Positions 1 to 8,120 of a stretch of 8,559 nucleotides of DNA are shown here, in pieces. Under the pieces are notes generated by a model. The model worked only from the letters and a program-made list of their open reading frames with translations. It ran no database searches and was not told the DNA's origin. The DNA is from an uncultured Erysipelotrichaceae bacterium. GTDB taxonomy: Bacteria > Bacillota_I > Bacilli_A > Acholeplasmatales > Anaeroplasmataceae. The DNA is taken from NCBI GenBank assembly GCA_902796895.1, contig CADBQV010000167.1, positions 1 through 8,559 on the forward strand, written 5' to 3'. The translations under genes were made by a program, and so were the position numbers. How positions within the stretch are numbered: position 1 is the first letter of the stretch; each line of letters starts with the position of its first letter.

Positions 1-74
1 ATGTTATCAATCTTAGTTAATTCTTGATCAACCTCTTGTTCAATGCTTTCTAACTTCTTTAATTCATCATCCAT
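1..74 (-). CDS. pheS: Phenylalanyl-tRNA synthetase alpha subunit, N-terminal fragment (probable)
   Basis: This is the 5' end of a gene that runs off the left edge; only 24 codons are visible, beginning MDDELKKLESIEQEVDQ. The start is ATG at 72-74, with a strong AGGAGG ribosome binding site at 83-88. The charged, helix-forming start resembles the N-terminal coiled-coil arm of bacterial PheS, but that alone would not identify it. The identification rests mainly on the leader: a T-box riboswitch whose specifier triplet reads UUC (Phe) lies directly upstream, with its terminator 21 nt before the start codon. PheS pairs with PheT to form the alpha2beta2 enzyme that charges tRNA-Phe in the cytosol. 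A phenylalanine biosynthesis or transport gene is possible but fits the N-terminus less well. Confidence 0.75.
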   Translation of the reverse strand, partial: MDDELKKLESIEQEVDQELTKIDN

Positions 75-95
75 CTTTTTATCCTCCTAATAAAT

Positions 96-124
96 AAAAA
101 AAATCCTTTGTATAAAACAAAGGA
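96..124 (-). terminator. Regulated intrinsic terminator of the T-box leader
   Basis: On the minus strand UCCUUUGU (117-124) pairs perfectly with ACAAAGGA (104-111) around a 5-nt loop and is followed by eight U residues (96-103). The 5' arm of this 8-bp stem contains the CCUU that also closes the antiterminator with AAGG of the T-box. The two structures are therefore mutually exclusive, as expected for a transcriptional T-box switch. It sits just upstream of the probable pheS ribosome binding site. Confidence 0.9.
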
Positions 125-298
125 CGTAATAAACCGTGGTACCACCTTAATTCTGTATATAAATACAGCACTCATTAATCTTTAACGCAGATATACGGGA
201 TAAACCATTCCAAAAGTGAATTCATAGCATAATCATTAGAAGTATTTCACCACATAACTTCCTCTCTTGAATAATTATTAGTGCTACCATGTTCTTTT
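104..298 (-). promoter_or_regulatory. T-box riboswitch, tRNA-Phe specific (UUC specifier)
   Basis: The leader RNA carries the T-box sequence AAUUAAGGUGGUACCACGG at 134-152. Its UGGU (141-144) would pair with the ACCA end of an uncharged tRNA with discriminator A, which is what tRNA-Phe has. Stem I can be drawn: AAAAG (294-298) pairs with CUUUU, UAGCA with UGCUA, UAAUUAUU with AAUGAUUA, and GAAGU with ACUUC. The distal part shows the family's AGAG and GGUG-AA elements. The specifier loop reads GAA-UUC-A, giving UUC (Phe) at 218-220. A stem III-like hairpin, CUGUAU/AUACAG, lies at 153-168. Uncharged tRNA-Phe would stabilise the antiterminator (AAGG with CCUU) and allow read-through into the downstream gene. 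Specifier, discriminator match and gene start all agree. Confidence 0.93.
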
Positions 299-324
299 AT
301 CATTAATTTAATATAAACATGTAT

Positions 325-353
325 ATTATAATCTAATATCTTGTATTTTTCAA
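325..353 (-). promoter_or_regulatory. Sigma-A type promoter of the T-box/pheS transcript
   Basis: On the minus strand a -35 box TTGAAA (348-353) is separated by exactly 17 bp from a perfect -10 box TATAAT (325-330). This puts the transcription start near 318, about 20 nt before stem I of the T-box. The match to the vegetative consensus is 11 of 12 positions, and no other promoter is needed for this unit. Confidence 0.85.
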
Positions 354-370
354 GAAATTAAATTTTTTCG

Positions 371-410
371 TTATTTAAATAAATAAAATCTAGACAAAGC
401 TAGATTTTAT
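371..410 (-). terminator. Intrinsic terminator of the cca-pulA-yhaM operon
   Basis: The inverted repeat ATAAAATCTAG (383-393) / CTAGATTTTAT (400-410) gives an 11-bp stem with a 6-nt loop. On the minus strand it is followed by a T-rich tract interrupted by A. The yhaM stop codon TAG (400-402) lies inside the 5' arm, so the hairpin begins within the last codons of the gene. The stem is A+T-rich and the U-tract is broken, so termination may be partial. Any read-through would enter the T-box leader downstream. Confidence 0.65.
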
Positions 411-1284
411 ATATTTTACTTCTATCTAATACACCAATTGCTTCAGTGAATTCTTCACTCTTAGTTTTAGCTAATTCTTCACCTAAAACTCTAAATTTAG
501 AATCAATTGTATCTATATACCATAATACTAATGCTTCTGCAGTCATTGGCTTTTTTGGAGAACCAAATTGAGGAAGACCATGATGACTTATTAGCATATG
601 TTCTAATAATAATGCTTCCTTAGAATCTTTAATTCCTAAATTAATTGCGGCATTTTCTATTTCCATTGCCCCAATTACTAGGTGCCCTAGTAATTGACCA
701 GATATAGTATATTCAGTATTTATTACACCTGATAATTCTATAGCTTTACCAATATCATGTAATATAATACCTGCATATATATAATCTTTATTTAGATAAT
801 CATAATTATTAATAAATCCGTCACTCATTTTTAACATGCCAATTGAATGATATGCTAAGCCTCCAATAAATGCGTGATGCATTTTAGCTGCTGCAGGATA
901 TATGAAATATTCATCATTATATTTTTTAAGTAAGAATAATGTAATATCCTTTATATTTTTATTATCTATTTTCTCAATATAGCTATATACAATTTCTTTT
1001 GCATCTTTCATTTCTATTGGAGCTGATTTATAGAATTCTCTTAATATTTGATCTCTTTTTTCAAGTTCAAATGATTCAGCATCCTTAAATTCTTTAATTC
1101 TATAGCTTATTCTTTCTGCAACTATTTCATCACAAATAAATTCATATAATCTTCCGATTTTAATTCCTGAGGAATTAGATGGATTAATCTTTAAATTATA
1201 AACATTTGATTCCTTATCCTTAACAATTAAATTATACATATTATCTGATTGACTAATAGCACTAACAATACCTAATACTTTCAT
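400..1284 (-). CDS. yhaM: 3'-5' exoribonuclease, YhaM family (HD domain)
   Basis: This cytosolic metal-dependent exonuclease family trims single-stranded RNA (and DNA) from the 3' end. The 294-residue protein aligns with Bacillus YhaM from recall. The N-terminal ~70 residues correspond to a shortened nucleic-acid-binding OB fold. A linker with SAPIEMKD (87-94) leads into an HD phosphohydrolase domain. Visible metal or active-site signatures are YPAAAKMHHAF (H136, H137), GLAYH (H146), HDIGK (176-180), LLGH (H201), SHHG (H234, H235), and D258/D261 in YIDTIDSK. Bacillus YhaM is about 314 residues, so this one lacks roughly 20, mostly from the OB region. ATG at 1282-1284 follows AAAGGAAA, which overlaps the last codons of pulA. 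The 2-nt gap to pulA implies translational coupling. It is the last gene of the operon and ends in a hairpin that includes its TAG stop. Confidence 0.9.
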   Translation of the reverse strand: MKVLGIVSAISQSDNMYNLIVKDKESNVYNLKINPSNSSGIKIGRLYEFICDEIVAERISYRIKEFKDAESFELEKRDQILREFYKSAPIEMKDAKEIVYSYIEKIDNKNIKDITLFLLKKYNDEYFIYPAAAKMHHAFIGGLAYHSIGMLKMSDGFINNYDYLNKDYIYAGIILHDIGKAIELSGVINTEYTISGQLLGHLVIGAMEIENAAINLGIKDSKEALLLEHMLISHHGLPQFGSPKKPMTAEALVLWYIDTIDSKFRVLGEELAKTKSEEFTEAIGVLDRSKIYKI

Positions 1285-1286
1285 TT

Positions 1287-3353
1287 TTATTTCCTTTCGA
1301 AAATATATACTCCAGGTAAATTAAATATATATTCTTCTTGATTTTTATTACATGATTTCTTTCCATCAAAAATTAAATTATAGTCTTCGACTTCATCAAT
1401 AACACTACTATTATAATCATTTTTGATAAAAATGAAAAGATTATAATTTTTGCCTTGTAAATAAAGACCAAATGTATTTGCTGATGTTACTTCATCTAGG
1501 GTATGAACTCTCGCTTCAATGTCATGCTTATTAGTTAATCTAAATACATCATATTTCTTTCTAATATTAATTAAATCCTTTATGGCATTAACATTTGATA
1601 TATATCTATTTAATCTTTTATAATCAAATTTATTTATTCTATCTTGAGAATTATATGAATTTTCTACACCCATTTTAGTTCTAAAGAATTCTTCTCCAGC
1701 ATGAATAAATGGAACACCATTAGATATTAAAATTAAAGATAGGGCAAGTCTTGATGCATCCTTAGATTTTGTATCATCTAATCCTACAAAATATCTACAA
1801 TAATCATAAAATGTGTAATTATCGTGACATTCAACATAATTTATTGATTTAGATGGCTTATCAAATTTAAAGAAATTCAAGCATGATCCTTTTAATAAAT
1901 TACCTAAATCATATACACTTCTTTCATATCCTAAAGCATATCCATATGTTCTATTCCATTGACTTCCTCTAACTAAATCTCTATATCTATCATTAAAGAA
2001 GGCATATGATGGTATTTCTTTATGATTATACATATGAGCTCTTTTATGATCAGGAAGTGGGTTTAGCATATTCCAGCCTTCACCATATAGAATTATATTT
2101 TTATCAATTTCTTTTAATTCCTTTGATGCCATATTTAATGTATCTACATCAATTAAACCCATCAAATCAAATCTAAAGCCTGAAACATTATAATTAATTG
2201 CATAATATTTTAATACATCAATTATAAATCTTCTTGCCATATTTCTTTCAGTTGCGATAACATTACCACAGCCTGTAGCATTAGATAATCTACCATCAGC
2301 TTCCATTCTATAATAATATCCAGGAACAAATATATCAAATGGGAATGTTTCAACCTTATAAACATGGTTAAATACAACATCCATTACAATTCTTAAGCCT
2401 TTTTTATGGCTTATATCTATTAATTCCTTTAATTCATTTATTCTAGAATATGGATCATCAGGATTTATTGAATACCAGCCTGATGGAACAAAATATCTTA
2501 CTGGGTTATATCCCCAGTTATAGCCAACTTGCTTATTATAATCATTTACGCCACCAAAATCATATGTAGGAAGTAATTGTAGATGGCTTATACCAAGTGA
2601 ATTTATATAATCTAGGCCAAATAAATAATCACTTTCTTCATCTATCATACCTAAATATGTGCCTTTTTTATCATCTTTTCTTGATGATGTGAAATCTCTA
2701 ATTGATGCTTCATAAATAATTGCATCAGTGTAATTTCCACTAAAAGATGGCTTTTCATATTTCATTTTATAAACTTTTTTAGGGTTAATTACATAGTCGC
2801 AGCATGCATTTGCAGATCCTGCTATTGCATATGGATCATTAACTCTTTTAAAATAATCAAATACTCTAACAAAATAAATGTAGCCAACACCATCTAAATT
2901 ACCAGATACTGTTGTTTCCCACAGTCCATTATCAATATATTTTAAAAATATCTTTTTTGTCTCATCAACATAATATAATTCTAAATATATTTCTTTAGCA
3001 ACAGGAGACCATACTCTAAATGTAGTTTTCTTAGGAGTATATTCAAAACCTAAAGGTCCATCATATTTAAATGCTTCATCAAATTCTTTTGTTCTTACAA
3101 TAGAACCTATTTTTAATTTACATTTATTATTTGATTCATCATATATTTCATAATCTTTATTTAATTTAATTGATTCTTTATTTTTAATAACATATTTAAA
3201 ATGCTTTTCTTCTTCATAACAATCTAATATTTCTAATGATTCTTTCTTATCTTTTCCAATATAAAAAGCTTTTTCATCATTATAATTAGATTTATCAATT
3301 AATATCGTTATATATTCAAATGAATCAATGTAGGCTTCTATTTTATTTTGCAT
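1287..3353 (-). CDS. pulA: Type I pullulanase (intracellular glycogen/maltodextrin debranching enzyme, GH13)
   Basis: It hydrolyses alpha-1,6 branch points in pullulan, limit dextrins or glycogen. The 688 residues have no signal peptide, so it is probably cytosolic. An N-terminal type I pullulanase domain (about 1-95) is followed by a CBM48-like domain (about 100-190, with GFEYTPKKTTFRVWSPVAK), a GH13 barrel (about 205-600) and a C-terminal beta domain. The pullulanase signature reads YNWGYNP (278-284). GH13 regions are intact: DVVFNH (325-330), GFRFD with nucleophile D396, YGEGW with acid/base E425, and CHDN with transition-state D511. The length suits the family (about 700). ATG at 3351-3353 follows GGAGG (3361-3365), located inside the end of cca, which it overlaps by 16 nt; yhaM follows after 2 nt. 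It sits between two RNA 3'-end genes rather than among glycogen genes. Isoamylase-type GlgX is less likely because of the YNWGYNP motif. Confidence 0.93.
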   Translation of the reverse strand: MQNKIEAYIDSFEYITILIDKSNYNDEKAFYIGKDKKESLEILDCYEEEKHFKYVIKNKESIKLNKDYEIYDESNNKCKLKIGSIVRTKEFDEAFKYDGPLGFEYTPKKTTFRVWSPVAKEIYLELYYVDETKKIFLKYIDNGLWETTVSGNLDGVGYIYFVRVFDYFKRVNDPYAIAGSANACCDYVINPKKVYKMKYEKPSFSGNYTDAIIYEASIRDFTSSRKDDKKGTYLGMIDEESDYLFGLDYINSLGISHLQLLPTYDFGGVNDYNKQVGYNWGYNPVRYFVPSGWYSINPDDPYSRINELKELIDISHKKGLRIVMDVVFNHVYKVETFPFDIFVPGYYYRMEADGRLSNATGCGNVIATERNMARRFIIDVLKYYAINYNVSGFRFDLMGLIDVDTLNMASKELKEIDKNIILYGEGWNMLNPLPDHKRAHMYNHKEIPSYAFFNDRYRDLVRGSQWNRTYGYALGYERSVYDLGNLLKGSCLNFFKFDKPSKSINYVECHDNYTFYDYCRYFVGLDDTKSKDASRLALSLILISNGVPFIHAGEEFFRTKMGVENSYNSQDRINKFDYKRLNRYISNVNAIKDLINIRKKYDVFRLTNKHDIEARVHTLDEVTSANTFGLYLQGKNYNLFIFIKNDYNSSVIDEVEDYNLIFDGKKSCNKNQEEYIFNLPGVYIFERK

Positions 3354-4435
3354 TTGATTTCCTCCATTACATATTTTTTAATATCTATGTAATCATTGCA
3401 TAAATTATTATTTAATATTTCAGTTATTACTTCTTTTATAGCTATACTTTTATTTTTTCCTTCAAAATAGCTAGCTATTTCTTCTTTAGACATTTTTAAT
3501 TCAGAATCTTTTTTTATAACAAAAGAATCTACTCTTTTTTCAATATCTTTATTATTTGTTATTTTAATAATTAAATCTTTATATTCTATATATTGATATA
3601 ATGAATAAGAATCATAATTATTATTTTTAATATTCATTATCATATCACATAATTTTTTTATTTTAGATGATATATTAGGTAAATATTTATTATATCTAAA
3701 TGAATATGCAATTAATAATTCATCATTAGTATATCCTTTATTTAATAAATGAACTAATTCTTTAAATTCATTAATATCTTTAAATAAATCATAAATAATA
3801 ATATATGATATACCTTTATTATTTGATTTTTCATTTAATTTAAATATATATTCATATATTCTTTCATATGATAATTCTTTTAATAAATACGATTTTTTAA
3901 TAATAGCATCTAATGTATTTTTTTCAATATCAAAATCTAATTTATTAGAAAAATATAGACATCTAAGTATTCTTAATGAATCTTCTTCAAATCTTTTTAA
4001 TGGATCTCCTATCATTTTAATTAAATGATTTTCTATATCATTAATTCCATTATGATAATCTATTAAATTTTTATTTGAGTCATAAGCTATAGCATTTATT
4101 GTTAAATCACGTCTTAATGTATCATCATATAAATTATCACAAAGTGATACAATAGGATGTCTATGGTCAGTATAAGATATATCATATCTAAAATTAGTTA
4201 CTTCAAAAATATAACCATTATATTTTATTGAAATACTTAAATAATTAAGACCATTTAATATGACCTCATATTCTTCTTTTATTAAAGATATAGGCATATT
4301 TGTTGTGATATCTATATCATTAATAGGCATATTTAATAAAAAGTCTCTCACTGCACCACCAATGATATATGCTTTATAACCTTTTGATTCAATTTCTTTA
4401 AGTAATGCCAATCCTGCATCTAAATAGTTCATCAT
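3338..4435 (-). CDS. cca: CCA tRNA nucleotidyltransferase (class II)
   Basis: It adds or repairs the 3'-terminal CCA of tRNAs using CTP and ATP. The 365-residue protein shows the class II head: GGAVRD (26-31), catalytic DID (D40, D42), LRRDLTINAIAY (107-118), DYHNGINDI (126-134), and the nucleotide-selecting EEDSLRILR (150-158, with D152, R155 and R158). The C-terminal half is helical, as in the family. Bacillus Cca is about 397 residues, so this is slightly short. The motif usually read as HGT after the DxD strand is NYLSI here. Poly(A) polymerase shares the fold, but the EDxxR signature and the lineage favour Cca. There are two adjacent ATG codons (4433-4435 and 4430-4432). GGTG at 4438-4441 is better spaced for the second, and yigZ uses the same spacing, so the true start may be 4432. 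It is first in the operon and visibly richer in A+T than its neighbours. It overlaps pulA by 16 nt and ends in TAG. Confidence 0.9.
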   Translation of the reverse strand: MMNYLDAGLALLKEIESKGYKAYIIGGAVRDFLLNMPINDIDITTNMPISLIKEEYEVILNGLNYLSISIKYNGYIFEVTNFRYDISYTDHRHPIVSLCDNLYDDTLRRDLTINAIAYDSNKNLIDYHNGINDIENHLIKMIGDPLKRFEEDSLRILRCLYFSNKLDFDIEKNTLDAIIKKSYLLKELSYERIYEYIFKLNEKSNNKGISYIIIYDLFKDINEFKELVHLLNKGYTNDELLIAYSFRYNKYLPNISSKIKKLCDMIMNIKNNNYDSYSLYQYIEYKDLIIKITNNKDIEKRVDSFVIKKDSELKMSKEEIASYFEGKNKSIAIKEVITEILNNNLCNDYIDIKKYVMEEIKCKIK

Positions 4436-4447
4436 AACACCATATAA

Positions 4448-4476
4448 ATTATATCATTTTTATACTCTTTAGTCCA
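4448..4476 (-). promoter_or_regulatory. Promoter of the cca-pulA-yhaM operon
   Basis: On the minus strand a perfect -10 box TATAAT (4448-4453) is preceded by TGA, forming an extended -10, and 17 bp upstream by TGGACT (4471-4476), a 4-of-6 match to TTGACA. The predicted start near 4441 leaves a leader of only about 6-9 nt before the cca ATG. That leader begins with GGTG, which matches the 3' part of a Shine-Dalgarno sequence (AGGAGGTG). Confidence 0.6.
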
Positions 4477-4487
4477 TCATTTTAAGT

Positions 4488-4516
4488 TTGCATAATATTA
4501 TATATTATGTTAACAT
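4488..4516 (+). promoter_or_regulatory. Candidate promoter of yigZ
   Basis: TTGCAT (4488-4493), a 17-bp spacer and TAACAT (4511-4516) preceded by TGT give a moderate extended -10 promoter. The predicted start near 4523 coincides with GGTG at 4523-4526, 5 nt before the ATG, mirroring the cca side. Several other A+T hexamers are nearby (TATTAT at 4503-4508), so the assignment is tentative. Confidence 0.35.
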
Positions 4517-4531
4517 TAATTTGGTGTTAAT

Positions 4532-5146
4532 ATGTATAGAATAAATGAAGAAATAGAAAATACAATAATCATACAAAAAAGTGAATTTATTACGCATTTA
4601 TATAGAGTTAATAGCCAAGATGATGTCATAAATATATTATCTTTAGTAAAAAAGAAATATTATGATGCTACTCATAATTGTTATGCATATATAATTGGAG
4701 ATAATCAAGATATTCAAAAAGCATCAGATGATGGAGAACCAGCAAAAACTGCAGGGGCACCAATGCTTGATGTTTTAAAGAAAAACAACATGACAAATAT
4801 ATTAGCTATAACTACACGTTATTTTGGTGGAATTCTTCTTGGTGCTGGTGGTTTAGTTAGAGCATATTCTGAATCAGTAAGTGAAGCACTTAAAAAAGCA
4901 GTATTATATGACATATCATATGTTAATAAATTCAAAATAACATTATCATATTCTGGATATAACACCATCATAAATATTCCATATATTAATATAACTGATA
5001 CTTCTTTTACAAATGAAGTAATTGTAGTAGGATATTGTGATAGCTTAAAGTTTGAAAATATAAAAGATGATTTATATAAAAATAAAATAAACCCAGATTC
5101 ATTAATTGATCTGGGTAAGGATTATATAGAGGTTAAGATATCTTAA
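4532..5146 (+). CDS. yigZ: YigZ / IMPACT family protein (UPF0029)
   Basis: This conserved cytosolic family is related to eukaryotic IMPACT, a regulator of the GCN2 translation kinase; the biochemical role of the bacterial proteins is not settled. The 204-residue length is typical. Signatures are DDGEP (66-70), TAGAPML (73-79), RYFGG (96-100) and LGAGGLVRAYSE (103-114). The C-terminal ~70 residues form the small ferredoxin-like UPF0029 C-terminal domain. The usual GEPxGTAG reads GEPAKTAG here, so the central glycine is a lysine. It is the only plus-strand gene: divergent from cca and convergent with ywzB. ATG at 4532 follows GGTGTTAAT. Its last ~20 codons contain the minus-strand terminator of the ATP synthase operon, and its TAA stop lies inside its own terminator stem. 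Confidence 0.9.
   Translation: MYRINEEIENTIIIQKSEFITHLYRVNSQDDVINILSLVKKKYYDATHNCYAYIIGDNQDIQKASDDGEPAKTAGAPMLDVLKKNNMTNILAITTRYFGGILLGAGGLVRAYSESVSEALKKAVLYDISYVNKFKITLSYSGYNTIINIPYINITDTSFTNEVIVVGYCDSLKFENIKDDLYKNKINPDSLIDLGKDYIEVKIS
5078..5116 (-). terminator. Terminator of the atp-ywzB operon, embedded in the yigZ coding end
   Basis: On the minus strand ACCCAGAT (5109-5116) pairs with ATCTGGGT (5091-5098), an 8-bp stem with three G-C pairs in a row and a 10-nt loop. It is followed directly by TTATTTTATTTTT (5078-5090). It lies 49 nt past the ywzB stop codon. The whole element is inside the final codons of the opposing yigZ gene. Confidence 0.75.
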
Positions 5147-5160
5147 TCTCTTTTATTTTT
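5128..5160 (+). terminator. Terminator of yigZ, overlapping its stop codon
   Basis: A nearly perfect 24-nt palindrome at 5128-5151 has arms AGAGGTTAAGAT / ATCTTAATCTCT with one G-U pair. It is followed on the plus strand by TTTTATTTTT. The TAA stop (5144-5146) lies in the 3' arm. On the minus strand the palindrome has no U-tract, so it should act mainly on yigZ transcripts. Confidence 0.7.
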
Positions 5161-5164
5161 ATTA

Positions 5165-5389
5165 TTAATTAAATAGATTTTGAGGTATTAATATCATTAT
5201 TGCAGATGAAGCAAGATAAGATATAGCAAGTGCTAATATAAATTGACCTATTCTTATTGCCCATATTCTTCCTTGCTTAAATAATGATTCAAATCTAGAA
5301 TTTATAATAACAAAATATGTAAGAGTAAATATAGTAACAAATACGAATGCAAATATTAATTTATATGAATCTATTTCTATTAAAAACAT
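5165..5389 (-). CDS. ywzB: DUF1146 / YwzB family small membrane protein
   Basis: This is a 74-residue protein with two predicted membrane helices (about 10-30 and 43-69). They are joined by a short basic loop with SRFESLFKQGR (31-41). The loop and the following arginine (R46) and ILALAIS stretch resemble Bacillus YwzB, where a similar GRxxQARxLxxLLAI segment occurs (from recall). YwzB-type genes commonly lie just downstream of atpC, exactly as here, which supports the call. No enzymatic role is known. ATG at 5387-5389 has AGGAG at 5395-5399, only 7 nt after a strong hairpin that separates it from atpC. No clear promoter lies in the 45-nt gap, so it probably depends on read-through from the atp operon. 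TAA stop at 5165-5167. Confidence 0.72.
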   Translation of the reverse strand: MFLIEIDSYKLIFAFVFVTIFTLTYFVIINSRFESLFKQGRIWAIRIGQFILALAISYLASSAIMILIPQNLFN

Positions 5390-5406
5390 ATTAACTCCTA
5401 AAATTA

Positions 5407-5436
5407 AGCCCTATCGTGTGATAGGGCTAGTTTTTT
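5407..5436. terminator. Hairpin between atpC and ywzB, possible bidirectional terminator
   Basis: A perfect 9-bp stem AGCCCTATC (5407-5415) / GATAGGGCT (5420-5428) with loop GTGT is the most G+C-rich hairpin in the window. On the plus strand it is followed by AG and then TTTTTT (5431-5436), a canonical terminator facing transcripts coming from yigZ. On the minus strand only TAATTTT follows, so it would be a weak terminator or an mRNA-stabilising stem after atpC, reducing ywzB expression relative to the ATP synthase genes. Confidence 0.65.
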
Positions 5437-5826
5437 ATAATTGTCCTGCCTTAGCATTACTAATGTGCTTACGTAGTTCTTTTTCTTTTTCTGTAAAATC
5501 AGATGATTCTTGTCTATTTTTTTCTAGACGAGCTTTTCTTATTTCATCTAGATGTCTTTTTGTAGATTCAGGTGTTTTGCCTGCTTGTGCTTCTTGAGCA
5601 ATTACTGTTACATTATTATCATGGAATTCTAAAATACCACTAATAATAATGACATATAATTCATCTTTTCCCTTAACAAGCTTTAAAAAGCCTTCATTCA
5701 TTACAGATACAACAGGAATATGATCATGCATTATTGTAAATTCACCATCTGTTTGTTCGTGAATTACAACATAATCAATTTCTTCACTATATAAGACACC
5801 TTGATGTGTTGAAATAACAATTTTCA

Positions 5827-5827
<1 letters not shown>
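5435..5827 (-). CDS. atpC: F1F0 ATP synthase epsilon subunit
   Basis: Epsilon is part of the central rotor stalk and inhibits ATP hydrolysis through its C-terminal helices. The 130 residues comprise an N-terminal beta-sandwich (about 1-83), with GEFTIMHDHIPVV (28-40), ISGILEF (62-68) and NNVTVIAQEA (71-80), and a C-terminal helical hairpin (about 86-130), very rich in charge. In thermophilic Bacillus the epsilon hairpin binds ATP through an I/L-D-x-x-R-A motif; here LDEIRK (93-98) keeps L, D and R but has K for A. The ATG at 5825-5827 overlaps the atpD TAA stop by one base (TAATG), implying translational coupling. Length and position (last F1 gene) fit the family. A hairpin follows 6 nt after the TAA stop. 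Confidence 0.93.
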
Positions 5828-8111
<2,284 letters not shown>

Positions 8112-8120
8112 AAAATCCTC

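Noticed and set aside
302..320. A tiny minus-strand ORF in the T-box leader (MFILN) as a leader peptide
   Set aside because: It has only five codons and no ribosome binding site, contains a single Phe, and the leader is fully explained as a T-box, which does not use peptide translation.
4441..4510. A small RNA or extra gene between cca and yigZ
   Set aside because: The gap is only 96 nt, very A+T-rich, without a stable hairpin or a ribosome-bound ORF, and is accounted for by two divergent promoters.
5128..5151. The 24-nt palindrome as a regulator binding site
   Set aside because: It overlaps the yigZ stop codon and is followed by a U-tract, so an intrinsic terminator is the simpler explanation.
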